Shown here: in pieces, positions 8,690 through 17,622 of the stretch
Layout of the letters: every line of letters starts with the position of its first letter
Position numbering within the stretch: position 1 is the stretch's first letter
Origin: Halomonas getboli
Lineage (GTDB): Bacteria; Pseudomonadota; Gammaproteobacteria; Pseudomonadales; Halomonadaceae
DNA: 64,000 nt
Assembly: GCF_023094245.1 (NCBI RefSeq)
Contig: NZ_JALMEW010000004.1
Location: 248,001-312,000, forward strand
Reading direction: 5' to 3'
Position numbers and translations under genes: made by a program
Notes under the pieces: generated by a model
Database searches by the model: none
What the model was told of the DNA's origin: nothing
Seen by the model: the letters and a program-made list of their open reading frames with translations, nothing else

Positions 8690-10443
8690 GTCTCCTTTTC
8701 CATCAGCATGCGTTGCGTGTCTTCCGCCGTGGCCGCGTTGCCATGCAGCGCCTGCCAGGCATCGAAGGTGCTCAGGAATACCCGGCCGCCGAGCTCGTGG
8801 CAGAAGTCGGTCTCCGCCAGGCGATCCATCACCGGTCCCTTGACCTCGGCCAGGTGCAGCGCCACCCCGGCGTCCTTCAGCCGGCGATTGATCGCCTCCA
8901 GGCTCTCCAGCGCCGAGGCATCGATGACGTTGACCGCCTGGCAGGCCAGCACGATATGGCGCAGGTCCGGCTGGCGGGCCGCTAGCGCCATCACCGTATC
9001 CTCCAGATAGCGCGCGTTGGCGAAGTAGAGGCTCTCGTCGACCCGCAGGATCGCCAGATGCTCGTCGGTTTCCACCGCGTGGCGCTCGACGTTGCGAAAG
9101 TGCTCGCTGCCGGGCACCCGCCCCACCAACGCGCTGTGCGGTCGGCTGGTGCGATAGAGATGCAGCCCCAGCGACAGCGCCACGCCGGCCAGGATACCGC
9201 TCTCCAGCCCGTGCACCAGGGTCAGCGTCAGGGTGGCCAGCATGGCCGCGCCGTCGGCCCGGGAATAGGCCCAGGTACGGCGGATGGCCCGCAGGTCGAT
9301 CAGCGAGCCCACGGCGACGATGATGGTGGCGGCCAGCGTGGCCTTGGGCAGGAACGCCAGCGGCGCGGTCAGGGTCACCGTCGCCGCGGCGATGCCCAGC
9401 GCCGTGAAGGCGCCGGCCAGCGGCGTGGCCGCGCCGGCCTCGAAGTTGACCACCGAACGCGAGAAGCCACCGGACACCGGCGCACCGCCGCTGACGCCGG
9501 TGCCCACGCTGGCCAGCCCCAGGGCGATCAGCTCGCGGTTCGGGTCGATGCGCTGGCGGCGCTTGGCGGCCAGGGTCTGAGCCACCGAGATCGACTCCAC
9601 GAAGCCGACCAGGCTGATCAGCGCCGCCGGTCCCAGCAGGCTCGACCACAGCCCCGGCTCGAGGCTCGGCAGCGCCAGCGACGGCAGGCCGCCCGGCACC
9701 TTGCCGATCAGCGCCACGCCGCGCTCGCCGAGCCCCAGCGCCCAGGCCAGCAGGGCGGTGACGATCACCGCCGAGACCGGCGCGGCCTTGGCGGCGAGGT
9801 CGGCCACCGTGGCCGACAGCCCCAGCCGGCGCAGCCCGCCCTCGAGATAGCGCCGGCACAGCAGCAGATAGCCCCAGGCGCCGAAGCCGATCAGCATCGT
9901 CACCGGGCTGACCTGCCCCAGCGCACCGCCCAGCGCCACCAGCGTCTCGATCAGCGTCTGTCCCGAGGCCTCGACGCCGAGCAGGTGGCGCAGCTGGCTG
10001 GCGGCGATCAGCAACCCCGAGGCGGTGACGAAACCCGAGATCACCGGATGGCTCAGGAAGTTGGCGAGAAAACCCAGCCGCAGCAGCCCCATGGCCACCA
10101 GCAGCAGGCCAGAGAGCGCCGCCAGCACCAGCGACGCCCCCACGTACTCGGCGCTGCCGGGCGCGGCGATGCCGGCCAGCGCCGAGGCGGTCATCAGCGA
10201 GATCACCGCCACCGGCCCCATCGCCAGGCTGGCGCTGGTGCCGAAGATCGCGTAGAGCACCAGCGGCAGCATGCTGGCGTAGAGCCCCATCTCCGGCGGC
10301 AGGCCGGCCAGCAGCGCATAGGCCAGCGCCTGGGGCACCAGCATCAGGGTGACGATCACCGCCGCCACCAGATCCCGGGCCAGCCACTCACGGCGGTAGC
10401 CGTGCAGCCAGCCGATCAGCGGAATCCAGCGTGACGGGATCAT
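8686..10443 (-). CDS. SulP family inorganic anion transporter with STAS domain
   Basis: 585 residues: an N-terminal membrane domain with 10-14 spans (RDLVAAVIVTLMLVPQALAY, then PPEMGLYASMLPL and FGTSASLAMGPVAVISLM, all SulP hallmarks) and a C-terminal STAS domain from about residue 445 (ILRVDESLYFANARYLED, then VIDASALESLEAI). Start ATG at 10443 overlaps the SQR stop; longer in-frame codons upstream run through the SQR gene. Members move sulfate, sulfite or bicarbonate. In this operon the likely job is export or import of an oxidised product of sulfide, such as sulfite, thiosulfate or sulfate. Confidence 0.9.
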   Translation of the reverse strand: MIPSRWIPLIGWLHGYRREWLARDLVAAVIVTLMLVPQALAYALLAGLPPEMGLYASMLPLVLYAIFGTSASLAMGPVAVISLMTASALAGIAAPGSAEYVGASLVLAALSGLLLVAMGLLRLGFLANFLSHPVISGFVTASGLLIAASQLRHLLGVEASGQTLIETLVALGGALGQVSPVTMLIGFGAWGYLLLCRRYLEGGLRRLGLSATVADLAAKAAPVSAVIVTALLAWALGLGERGVALIGKVPGGLPSLALPSLEPGLWSSLLGPAALISLVGFVESISVAQTLAAKRRQRIDPNRELIALGLASVGTGVSGGAPVSGGFSRSVVNFEAGAATPLAGAFTALGIAAATVTLTAPLAFLPKATLAATIIVAVGSLIDLRAIRRTWAYSRADGAAMLATLTLTLVHGLESGILAGVALSLGLHLYRTSRPHSALVGRVPGSEHFRNVERHAVETDEHLAILRVDESLYFANARYLEDTVMALAARQPDLRHIVLACQAVNVIDASALESLEAINRRLKDAGVALHLAEVKGPVMDRLAETDFCHELGGRVFLSTFDAWQALHGNAATAEDTQRMLMEKET

Positions 10444-11735
10444 CGTCCGCTGGCGCTCCGGACGTCGTCGGAGTCCACCTTCGGCGCCCGCCGGGCCGGC
10501 GCGGCCAGCCATTCGTGGCCCTTGAGCATCAGGTTCCAGTACAGCCAGGGCAGCTGTTTGGCCTTGAGCCACCAGGCGCGGCGGGTGGCCCGGGTACCGT
10601 CGTTGACCCAGCGCGGGAAGGTCGGCTGCAGCGTGCCGCCGTAGCCGAACTCGGCCAGCACGATGCGCCCGCGCTCCACGGTCAGCGGGCAGGAGCCGTA
10701 GCCGGTGTAGGCCGCCTTGAGCGGGGTCTCGTCCAACGAGGCGAGCAGGTTCTCGGCCACCACCGGGGCCTGCATGCGCACCGCCGCCGCGGTCTTGGCG
10801 TTGGTCGTGCCGCTGACGTCACCGAGGCCGAACACCGCCGGATAGCGCACGTGCTGGAGCGTCTCGGCGTCCAGGTCCAGCCAGCCGCCGCCGTTGGCGA
10901 GCCCGGACTCGGCGATGAAGCCCGGCGCGCGCTGCGGCGGCACCGCGTGCAGCATGTCGAAGCCGCACTCCTCCTCATGCTCGCCGTCTTCGCCGCCGAC
11001 CACGAAGCGCGCCGTGCGCGAGGGGCCGTCCACCGCCACCAGCCGCTCGCCGTAGCCGGCTTCGATGCCGTAGGCGTCGATGTAGCGCTGCAGGGCCGGC
11101 ACGTAGTCCGGCACGCCGAACAGCACCCCGCCGGCGTTGCAGAAGCGCACCTCGATGTCGCCCAGCCGACCCTCGCGCCGCCAGTGATCGCAGGACAGGT
11201 ACATCGCCTTCTGCGGCGCGCCGGCGCACTTGATCGGCATCGGCGGCTGGGTGAACAGCGCCCGGCCGCCCTGCAGCGACTGCACCAGCGACCAGGTGTA
11301 GGGCGCCAGATCGAAGCGGTAGTTGGAGGTCACGCCGTTCTGGCCGAGCGTTTCCTCCAGGCCGTCGATGGCGCCCCAGTCGAGCACCAGCCCCGGCGCC
11401 ACCACCAGCCGGACGTAGCCGAGCCGGCGGCCGTCGGCCAGGGTCACCTCGGCGGCCTCGGGGTCGACGGCCTCGACGCGTGTGGCGTAGCGGGTCGCAC
11501 GGCGCGGGATCACCTCGTCCATCGGGCGGCGGGTGATCTCGGGCGAGAACACGCCGCCGCCGACCATCGTCCAGCCGGGCTGGTAGCTGTGCATCTCGGC
11601 GGGCTCGACGATGGCGATGTCCAGGTCGCGGCGACGCTTGAGCAGGCTGGCGGTGACGGCGATGCCCGCCGCACCGCCGCCGATGACGACGACGTCGTGG
11701 CGGCGTGACGGAGATTCCGAGGTCGGATGAGGCAT
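10440..11735 (-). CDS. sqr: Sulfide:quinone oxidoreductase, type II-like
   Basis: FAD-dependent membrane-associated enzyme that oxidises H2S and passes electrons to quinone, leaving a persulfide. The 431-residue protein begins with the dinucleotide motif VVVIGGGAAGIAV. The two Cys expected to carry the catalytic disulfide are present: Cys170 in PIKCAGAPQK and Cys349 in YGSCPLTV, in the same motifs as mitochondrial SQOR. VFGLGDVSGT is the second FAD motif. AGGAG lies 6 bases before the ATG. It is preceded by the persulfide dioxygenase gene and followed without gap by SulP. Confidence 0.93.
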   Translation of the reverse strand: MPHPTSESPSRRHDVVVIGGGAAGIAVTASLLKRRRDLDIAIVEPAEMHSYQPGWTMVGGGVFSPEITRRPMDEVIPRRATRYATRVEAVDPEAAEVTLADGRRLGYVRLVVAPGLVLDWGAIDGLEETLGQNGVTSNYRFDLAPYTWSLVQSLQGGRALFTQPPMPIKCAGAPQKAMYLSCDHWRREGRLGDIEVRFCNAGGVLFGVPDYVPALQRYIDAYGIEAGYGERLVAVDGPSRTARFVVGGEDGEHEEECGFDMLHAVPPQRAPGFIAESGLANGGGWLDLDAETLQHVRYPAVFGLGDVSGTTNAKTAAAVRMQAPVVAENLLASLDETPLKAAYTGYGSCPLTVERGRIVLAEFGYGGTLQPTFPRWVNDGTRATRRAWWLKAKQLPWLYWNLMLKGHEWLAAPARRAPKVDSDDVRSASGR

Positions 11736-11774
11736 GGCGCTCTCCTGGTGGCGTTAGTGGGGTCGAGCGGCGGC

Positions 11775-12644
11775 TCAGAAACGGTTGAGCGGCACCTTGA
11801 GGTAGACCTGGCCGTTGTCCTCGGCCGGCGGCATCTCGCCGGCACGCATGTTGACCTGCACCGAGGGGATGATCAGCCGCGGCATGCCGAGTGTGGCGTC
11901 GCGCTCGGTGCGCATGGTCACGAAGTCGTCCTCGCCGACACCCTCGTGGACGTGGATGTTGTGCGCGCGCTGCTCGGCCACGCTGGTCTCGTGCTGGAAC
12001 TCGTCGCGGTCCGGCGCCCCGTAGTCGTGGCACAGGAACAGGCGCGTCTCGCCGGGCAGCGACAGCACCTTCTGGATGGAGCGGAACAGCGTGCGGGCGT
12101 CGCCACCGGGGAAGTCGCAGCGCGCGGTGCCGTAGTCGGGCATGAACAGGGTGTCGCCGACGAAGGCGGCGTCACCGATCACGTAGGTCAGGCAGGCCGG
12201 GGTGTGGCCCGGGGTGTGCAGCACCCGGCCCTCGAGGCCGCCGATGGCGAAGGTGTCGCCTTCCTCGAACAGGCGATCGAACTGGCTGCCGTCGCGGGCG
12301 AATTCGGTGCCGGCGTTGAACGCCTTGCCGAAGATCTCCTGCACCTCGACGATGCGCGCGCCGATGCCGGTGCGGCCGCCGAGCCGCTCGTGCAGGTAGG
12401 GCGCGGCCGAGAGGTGGTCGGCGTGGACGTGGGTCTCGAGCACCCATTCGACGCTGAGCCCTTCGCGCTCGACGAAGGCGATGATCGCATCAGCCGAGCG
12501 CACGTCGGTGTGTCCGGCGGCGTAGTCGAAGTCGAGCACCGAATCGAGGATGGCGCAGGCCGTGGAGTCCGGATCGCGGACCACGTAGCTGAAGGTGTTG
12601 GTGGGCTCGTCGAAGAAGGCCGTGACGATGGGCTGCTGGGACAT
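11775..12644 (-). CDS. MBL-fold persulfide dioxygenase (Blh/ETHE1-like)
   Basis: A 289-residue metallo-beta-lactamase fold protein with THVHADHLSA (His72, His74, Asp76, His77), HTPGHTPACL and GDTLFMPDYGTARCDFPGG, which is typical of ETHE1/Blh persulfide dioxygenases. These oxidise glutathione persulfide formed by SQR to sulfite. It is the first gene of the operon, and the 12645-12760 leader carries an AT-rich palindromic promoter. No rhodanese domain is fused. Family assignment is firm; the physiological substrate follows from linkage to sqr. Confidence 0.9.
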   Translation of the reverse strand: MSQQPIVTAFFDEPTNTFSYVVRDPDSTACAILDSVLDFDYAAGHTDVRSADAIIAFVEREGLSVEWVLETHVHADHLSAAPYLHERLGGRTGIGARIVEVQEIFGKAFNAGTEFARDGSQFDRLFEEGDTFAIGGLEGRVLHTPGHTPACLTYVIGDAAFVGDTLFMPDYGTARCDFPGGDARTLFRSIQKVLSLPGETRLFLCHDYGAPDRDEFQHETSVAEQRAHNIHVHEGVGEDDFVTMRTERDATLGMPRLIIPSVQVNMRAGEMPPAEDNGQVYLKVPLNRF

Positions 12645-12724
12645 GGAGCGCCTCCGTTGACAGCGAAGAGTGGCAATCGAGGGACGCGGTGCGTCTCGAT
12701 GCCGGTGGGCGATGACCGCAGCAT

Positions 12725-12751
12725 AACAAGATATTTTGTTCTAACGTTAGA
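12725..12751. promoter_or_regulatory. Twin palindromes at the sulfide-operon promoter
   Basis: Two abutting inverted repeats lie in an AT-rich island: AACAAGATATTTTGTT at 12725-12740 (arms AACAA/TTGTT, two central mismatches) and the perfect 12-bp palindrome TCTAACGTTAGA at 12740-12751. They lie about 80-107 bp upstream of the persulfide dioxygenase ATG. On the minus strand a possible -10 (TATGCT) borders the first one. The position suits a repressor such as the ArsR-type BigR/SqrR that controls equivalent operons, but no regulator gene is adjacent. Confidence 0.6.
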
Positions 12752-12798
12752 TTTATTTTTCATATCCAGCGCATCGCCCGATAGCGCAGCGCCATAGC

Positions 12799-12816
12799 CG
12801 AGCGCAGCCACTTTTC
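12799..12816. repeat. Possible remnant end of the 52.7-kb palindromic element
   Basis: CGAGCGCAGCCACTTTTC matches 17 of 18 bases of 52777-52794, the right arm of the palindromic element described there. In both places the match lies just after the stop codon of a minus-strand gene (the beta-CASP gene here). The rest of the element is not recognisable here. Confidence 0.35.
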
Positions 12817-12825
12817 CGACATGGC

Positions 12826-14235
12826 TCAGAGCTCGATGCGCTGGCGGTAGGTCGCCATCTCCGCCTCGATGCCGGCCTCGGCCAGGGCCGCCAGCAGCGC
12901 CCGCTGGGCCCCCGGCTCGCCGTGCACCAGGAAGAATCGGGGCCGATCATGGAAGGCGCCTGCCCAGCCGATCAGCTCGCGCTGGCCGGCATGAGCCGAG
13001 AAGCCCCCCAGGGTGTGCACCCGGGCCTTGACCGCCAGCTCCTCGCCCAGCACCCGCACGCGTTCGGCGCCCTCGACCAGCTGGCGGCCCAGGGTGCCCT
13101 CGGCCTGGAAGCCGACGATCACCAGCCGGGTGCTTTCGCGTTCCAGGTTGCAGCGCAGGTGATGGACGATGCGTCCGCCGGTGCACATGCCCGAGCCGGC
13201 AATGATGATGGCTCCGCCGTGGAGACGGTTGATGGCCATCGACTCCTCCACGCTGCGGGTCAGGCGCAGGATCGGCAGGTACTGGTCGGGATCGCCGTGG
13301 GCGGCGACGTTGAGCACCTTCAGGTCCTCGGGATCGAGGGCCTGGCGCTTGCGGGCGTAGAGCTCGGTGACGCGGATCGCCATGGGGCTGTCGAGGAACA
13401 CCATCTGCTGGCGCAGATGCCCGGCGTGAAAGAGCACGCTCAGGTGATAGAGGATCTCCTGGGTGCGCCCCACGGCGAAGGCCGGGATCAGCACGTTGCC
13501 GCCGTCGGCGTGGGCCTCCTCGAGCACCTGACGGAACTCCTCGAGGGTGTCGTCGCGGGGGCGATGATCGCGATCGCCGTAGGTACTCTCCATCAGCACC
13601 ACATCGGCATCGTGGACCTTCTCCGGGTCCTTCATCAGCACCGAGTCGGGGTTGCCCAGGTCGCCGGAGAACACCAGCCGCCGCTGCTGGCCGCCGGAGG
13701 GGATCGAAAGCTCGACGACCGCCGAGCCGAGGATATGGCCGGCATCGCGGAACACCAGAGTGACGCCGCCGGGCAGCGCCACCGGCTGGCCATAGCGATG
13801 GGGCTCGCATTGGGCCAGGGTGCGGGCCACGTCGTCCTCGTCATACAGCGGCTCGAGGACGGGCTTGCCGGCCCGCGAACGCCAGCGGTTCTCCCACTCC
13901 AGATCCTTGGCCATCACGAAGGCGGCGTCGACCAGCATGATCTCGAGCAGCTCGGCGGTCTCGGCGGTGCAGTGGATCGGCCCCCGATAGCCCTCACGCA
14001 CCAGCTTGGGCAAGAGCCCCGCGTGGTCGAGATGGCCGTGGGAAAGCACTACCGCCTCGAGCTCGTCGGCGAGTCGGCCGAAGGGCACGGCGTTGGCCCC
14101 CTCGAGCTCGCGGCCGCCCTGATGCAGGCCGCACTCCAGCAGCAGACGATGGGAGCGAGTCTCCCCGTCCACCTCGAGCAGATAGCGAGAGCCGGTGACC
14201 TCGCCCACCGCCCCCAGAAAGGTCAAGCTCGACAT
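12826..14235 (-). CDS. MBL-fold beta-CASP hydrolase, RNA-specificity type
   Basis: A 469-residue protein with the metallo-beta-lactamase motif VVLSHGHLDHAGLLPKL (residues about 55-71), a beta-CASP insertion with LMESTYGDRDH and FAVGRTQEILYHL, and the C-terminal VHTLGGFSAHAGQREL and FLVHGEP (RMMBL domain). This is the layout of RNA-processing exonucleases and CPSF-73-like proteins; the bacterial subgroup is poorly characterised. ATG at 14235 follows GGGAGG. The in-frame region upstream lacks homology. It is monocistronic, divergent from the FlgO-like gene. Confidence 0.88.
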   Translation of the reverse strand: MSSLTFLGAVGEVTGSRYLLEVDGETRSHRLLLECGLHQGGRELEGANAVPFGRLADELEAVVLSHGHLDHAGLLPKLVREGYRGPIHCTAETAELLEIMLVDAAFVMAKDLEWENRWRSRAGKPVLEPLYDEDDVARTLAQCEPHRYGQPVALPGGVTLVFRDAGHILGSAVVELSIPSGGQQRRLVFSGDLGNPDSVLMKDPEKVHDADVVLMESTYGDRDHRPRDDTLEEFRQVLEEAHADGGNVLIPAFAVGRTQEILYHLSVLFHAGHLRQQMVFLDSPMAIRVTELYARKRQALDPEDLKVLNVAAHGDPDQYLPILRLTRSVEESMAINRLHGGAIIIAGSGMCTGGRIVHHLRCNLERESTRLVIVGFQAEGTLGRQLVEGAERVRVLGEELAVKARVHTLGGFSAHAGQRELIGWAGAFHDRPRFFLVHGEPGAQRALLAALAEAGIEAEMATYRQRIEL

Positions 14236-14384
14236 GCCCACCTCCCGTCCGCGCCCTTGGGTCTTCCTCGAGCATAACCAAGCCGCGCCACCCGCGCCTT
14301 GGCTCAAGTCATCGACGCCGCGGCCGATAGCCGACAGGAGGCCCGCCACGGGCTCGTCAGGTCACGCTCAAGGGAAAGCCCCAC

Positions 14385-14942
14385 ATGCTCGCATCGCTCA
14401 TTACCTCGCTCCGCCCCCTGTTCCGCCCTTTCGTCGCGCTCGGCCTGAGCCTGGCCCTGAGCGGCTGTGCGGGACTGGCGGACGCGCCGACGCCGCCGCC
14501 GGAGCGGCTGGACGAAGCGCTGGAAAAGGCGACGTCGGCGCTGATGGCGGCCCATCCCGAGCTGGCCAACTATGACCCGCTGATTCCCACCACCGTGGTC
14601 GACGTCGACGACCTGAACCGCTCCTCGACCCTGGGCCGGCTGGCCAGCGAGATCGTCGCCGCCGAGCTCACCGAGGCCGGGCTGCGGGTGCGCGAAGTGC
14701 GTCTGCGCGGCCGGCTCTACATCGAGGAGTACACCGGCGAACTGATGCTGTCGCGCCTGGCCCAGCGCCTCGGCATCGATCAGGGCGCCCGCTCGCTGCT
14801 GGTCGGCACCTACGCCGTGGGCGAGCAGCGACTCTACCTGACGCTGCGGATCGTGCGCGTCGGCGACGGCAACGCCCTGGCCGCCACCCAGCTCAGCCTG
14901 CCGCTGACCAATGACCTGCGCGCCATGCTCGATCGCTGGTAG
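14385..14942 (+). CDS. FlgO-like outer-membrane lipoprotein
   Basis: 185 residues with a lipoprotein signal ending LALSGC (lipobox Cys near 28), then a single globular domain. SSTLGRLASEIVAAELTEAG and LLVGTYAVGEQRLYLTLRIV fit the FlgO domain, which in Vibrio belongs to outer-membrane proteins around the flagellum. No flagellar genes are nearby, so the flagellar link is only by family. The gene converges on a MotB/OmpA-like gene, and a 47-bp tandem duplication spans the two 3' ends. Confidence 0.75.
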   Translation: MLASLITSLRPLFRPFVALGLSLALSGCAGLADAPTPPPERLDEALEKATSALMAAHPELANYDPLIPTTVVDVDDLNRSSTLGRLASEIVAAELTEAGLRVREVRLRGRLYIEEYTGELMLSRLAQRLGIDQGARSLLVGTYAVGEQRLYLTLRIVRVGDGNALAATQLSLPLTNDLRAMLDRW

Positions 14943-15022
14943 GACACGCTCGCTCAGCGCGTCTGGATCACCAACTCGATCGCTGGCAGGCCACGCTCGC
15001 TCAGCGCGTCTGGATCACCACT
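14928..15022. repeat. 47-bp tandem duplication across convergent 3' ends
   Basis: Two near-identical units begin at CTCGATCGCTGG (14928 and 14975). The core CACGCTCGCTCAGCGCG and the 12 bases after it (29 bases in all) are identical at 14945-14973 and 14992-15020. Unit one contains the FlgO-like stop codon, and unit two contains the last codons and stop of the MotB-like gene. The ancestral layout presumably had the two genes sharing one unit; slippage then separated their ends. Confidence 0.9.
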
Positions 15023-15999
15023 TCCACTCGGCGATTGCGGGCCCGGCCCTCGGCGGTGTCGTCGGAGGCCAGCGGCCGGGTATCGGCCAGCCCCACCGCG
15101 CGCAGGCGCTGGGGATCGATGCCGGCCTCGATCAGCGCCTCGACGATGGCGATGGCCCGGGCGCTGGACAGCGACCAGTTGGAAGGGAAGCGCGACGTCT
15201 GGATCGGCCGGCTGTCGGTGTGGCCCTGGACCTCGACCTCCCCCGGATGCTCGGCGACCACCTCGCGCAGCCGCTCGGCGACCAGCGCCCGTCCCTCGTC
15301 GGTGAGCTCGGCCTGGGCCGAGGGGAACAGCAGCCGGTCCTCGACTCGCAGCCGCATGCCCTCCGGCACCCGCGACGCCTCGATGCCGTCGAGGTCCGGC
15401 AGATAGGGCGCATCGGCCACCTCCTCGGCGACCTCGCGGGCGGCGAGGGTCAGGGTCTCGACGGCCTCCGGGGCCAGCGCCACGCCGTCGGGCAGGCTGT
15501 CGGTGAGGATCACCATGTAGTCGGCCAGCGGCGCCTCACGGTCGAGGCCCTCGGGCAACGCCAGCATCGGCAGCTTCGGCATCGGCTCGGCTTCATCGAC
15601 GACGGCCTGTTGGCGAGCCAGCAGCGCGGGCGGCGCTGGCACGACCACCCGCGACGGCAGCCCGGCCACGCCCAGCGCCGCCGAGATCGCCGATGGCCTG
15701 AGTCCCTCGCGCATCACCGGTGCCGACGGCGCCTCCATGGCCTGGCTCAGCTCCGCCGGCAGCGGCACGCCGAGGCGGCGCGAGGCGCTGCCGGGTTCGG
15801 CCACCTCGACGATCGTCGCCTCGTCTGCTGTCGGCGCCGCAGCATCGGTGCGATGCGTCAGTGCAATCATCAGCACGAACAGCGCGACCAGCAGGGTCAT
15901 CACGTCGATGTAGCTGACCACCCAGCCGTGACCGCTCTCGTCGTGGCGGTGATCCGGCAGGAGGGACTCGTGGCGGGACAGGCCGCGGGGATGCTGCAT
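15001..15999 (-). CDS. Orphan MotB/OmpA-type protein
   Basis: 332 residues. One N-terminal membrane span (GWVVSYIDVMTLLVALFVLM) keeps the Y-x-D-x-MTLL pattern around the ion-channel Asp of MotB stators. A linker of about 170 residues rich in Ala, Glu and Pro follows, then a C-terminal OmpA-like peptidoglycan-binding domain (VQGHTDSRPIQ, then LSSARAIAIVEALI and RARNRRVEVVI). No MotA partner is adjacent, unlike true stator operons. It may pair with a distant MotA/ExbB homologue or act as a wall anchor. The start at 15999 lacks a strong ribosome binding site; a TTG five codons upstream is the alternative. Confidence 0.8.
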   Translation of the reverse strand: MQHPRGLSRHESLLPDHRHDESGHGWVVSYIDVMTLLVALFVLMIALTHRTDAAAPTADEATIVEVAEPGSASRRLGVPLPAELSQAMEAPSAPVMREGLRPSAISAALGVAGLPSRVVVPAPPALLARQQAVVDEAEPMPKLPMLALPEGLDREAPLADYMVILTDSLPDGVALAPEAVETLTLAAREVAEEVADAPYLPDLDGIEASRVPEGMRLRVEDRLLFPSAQAELTDEGRALVAERLREVVAEHPGEVEVQGHTDSRPIQTSRFPSNWSLSSARAIAIVEALIEAGIDPQRLRAVGLADTRPLASDDTAEGRARNRRVEVVIQTR

Positions 16000-16143
16000 G
16001 GCTCGACTCGGCAATGACGTGGCGGAGCGCCAAGCCTAACGCCTGTCAGCCCACGCCGAAGCGTCGAACAGGCGGGATTCGCGGCCGCCTATTGCCTCGC
16101 CATCGCCGATTGAAGGTCTCGATTCCAGCGCCCGAAACGCAAG

Positions 16144-16176
16144 GCGCCCCGCCCCGGACGAACCGGGACGGGGCGC
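16144..16176 (-). terminator. Hairpin after glyA
   Basis: A 14-bp GC-rich stem with one mismatch (16144-16157 against 16163-16176) and a 5-base loop, 34 bp past the glyA stop. On the minus strand it is followed by CTTGCGTTTC, with only a short T run, so it is a plausible but not ideal intrinsic terminator. Confidence 0.65.
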
Positions 16177-16209
16177 TCTCTTGCGCGTCGGGCCTGGATC
16201 AGGCGCCGA

Positions 16210-17475
16210 TCAGCGGTAGACCGGCAGGCGGCCGCAGACGGCCTCGACCTTGCCCTTGACCTCGGCCTCGATGGCGGAGGTGTCCTCGCCCTTGGCCAGC
16301 ACATCGAGGATGTCGCAGATCCAGCCGGCCAGCTCGCCGCACTCGGACTCGGTGAAGCCGCGGGTGGTCACCGCCGGGGTGCCGATGCGCAGGCCGGAGG
16401 TCACGAAGGGGCTCTGCGGGTCGTTGGGCACGGCGTTCTTGTTGACGGTGATATGGGCGCGGCCCAGGGCGGCGTCCGCATCCTTGCCGGTCACGCCCTG
16501 CTTGACCAGCGACAGCAGGAAGAGGTGATCCTCGGTGCCGCCGGAGACGATGTCGAAACCGCGCTCGATGAACACGCCGGCCATGGCCTTGGCGTTCTTC
16601 AGCACCTGCTGCTGGTAGGTCTTGAATTCGGGTGCCATGGCTTCCTTGAAGCAGATCGCCTTGGCGGCGATGACGTGCTCCAGCGGGCCGCCCTGGATGC
16701 CCGGGAAGACCGCGGACTGCAGCTTCTTCTCGATGTCGGCATTGCCCTCGGCGGAGAGGATCAGGCCGCCGCGCGGGCCGCGCAGGGTCTTGTGGGTGGT
16801 GGTGGTGACCACGTGAGCATGGGCCAGCGGGCTCGGGTAGGCACCGGCGGCCACCAGGCCGGCGATGTGGGCCATGTCGACCAGCAGGTAGGCGCCCACT
16901 TCGTCGGCGATCTCGCGGAACTTGGCCCAGTCGATGATCTGGGAATAGGCGGAGAAGCCGGCGATGATCATCTTCGGCTGGTGCTCGCGCGCCAGTTCGG
17001 CGACCTGCTCGTAGTCGATGCGGCCGTTCTCGTCGATGCCGTACTGCACGGCGTTGTAGTGCTTGCCGGAGAAGTTCGGCTTGGCGCCGTGGGTCAGGTG
17101 ACCGCCGGCATCCAGGCTCATGCCCAGCACGGTGTCGCCCGGCGTGACCAGCGCCTGGAAGACGGCGCCGTTGGCCTGGGAGCCGGAGTGCGGCTGGACG
17201 TTGGCATAGGTGGCGCCGAACAGTTCCTTGGCGTAGTCGATGGCCAGCTGCTCGACCACGTCGACGTACTCGCAGCCGCCGTAGTAGCGCTTGCCGGGAT
17301 AGCCTTCCGCGTACTTGTTGGTCAGCTGGCTGCCCTGGGCCTCCATGACGCGGGGGCTGGCATAGTTCTCGGAAGCGATCAGCTCGATGTGCGCTTCCTG
17401 ACGCGTGCTTTCCTTCTGCATCGCATCGAACAGGGCATCATCGAAACCGGCAATCTGCATGTCACGGCTGAACAT
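16210..17475 (-). CDS. glyA: Serine hydroxymethyltransferase
   Basis: PLP enzyme interconverting serine and glycine with tetrahydrofolate; main source of one-carbon units. The 421-residue protein has [20 protein letters not shown], then [20 protein letters not shown] and the PLP-lysine segment [15 protein letters not shown], all nearly invariant. [12 protein letters not shown] at the N-terminus aligns with E. coli MLKREMNIADYD, so ATG at 17475 is chosen over one seven codons upstream. Codon use is strongly biased, as expected for a highly expressed gene. It appears monocistronic. Confidence 0.98.
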   Translation of the reverse strand: MFSRDMQIAGFDDALFDAMQKESTRQEAHIELIASENYASPRVMEAQGSQLTNKYAEGYPGKRYYGGCEYVDVVEQLAIDYAKELFGATYANVQPHSGSQANGAVFQALVTPGDTVLGMSLDAGGHLTHGAKPNFSGKHYNAVQYGIDENGRIDYEQVAELAREHQPKMIIAGFSAYSQIIDWAKFREIADEVGAYLLVDMAHIAGLVAAGAYPSPLAHAHVVTTTTHKTLRGPRGGLILSAEGNADIEKKLQSAVFPGIQGGPLEHVIAAKAICFKEAMAPEFKTYQQQVLKNAKAMAGVFIERGFDIVSGGTEDHLFLLSLVKQGVTGKDADAALGRAHITVNKNAVPNDPQSPFVTSGLRIGTPAVTTRGFTESECGELAGWICDILDVLAKGEDTSAIEAEVKGKVEAVCGRLPVYR

Positions 17476-17622
17476 CGGCGGGAAACCTCGCATCAACGGA
17501 GAAATCGAAGGCCGCCATCATACCCCAGCGTATGACGGCTTTCACATGAAACCCCGTCATGCGGCGCCCCATGATTTCTCATGTGCGCTTCAGTAATTCT
17601 GAAGGCTCTCCCGCCGTGCGGC

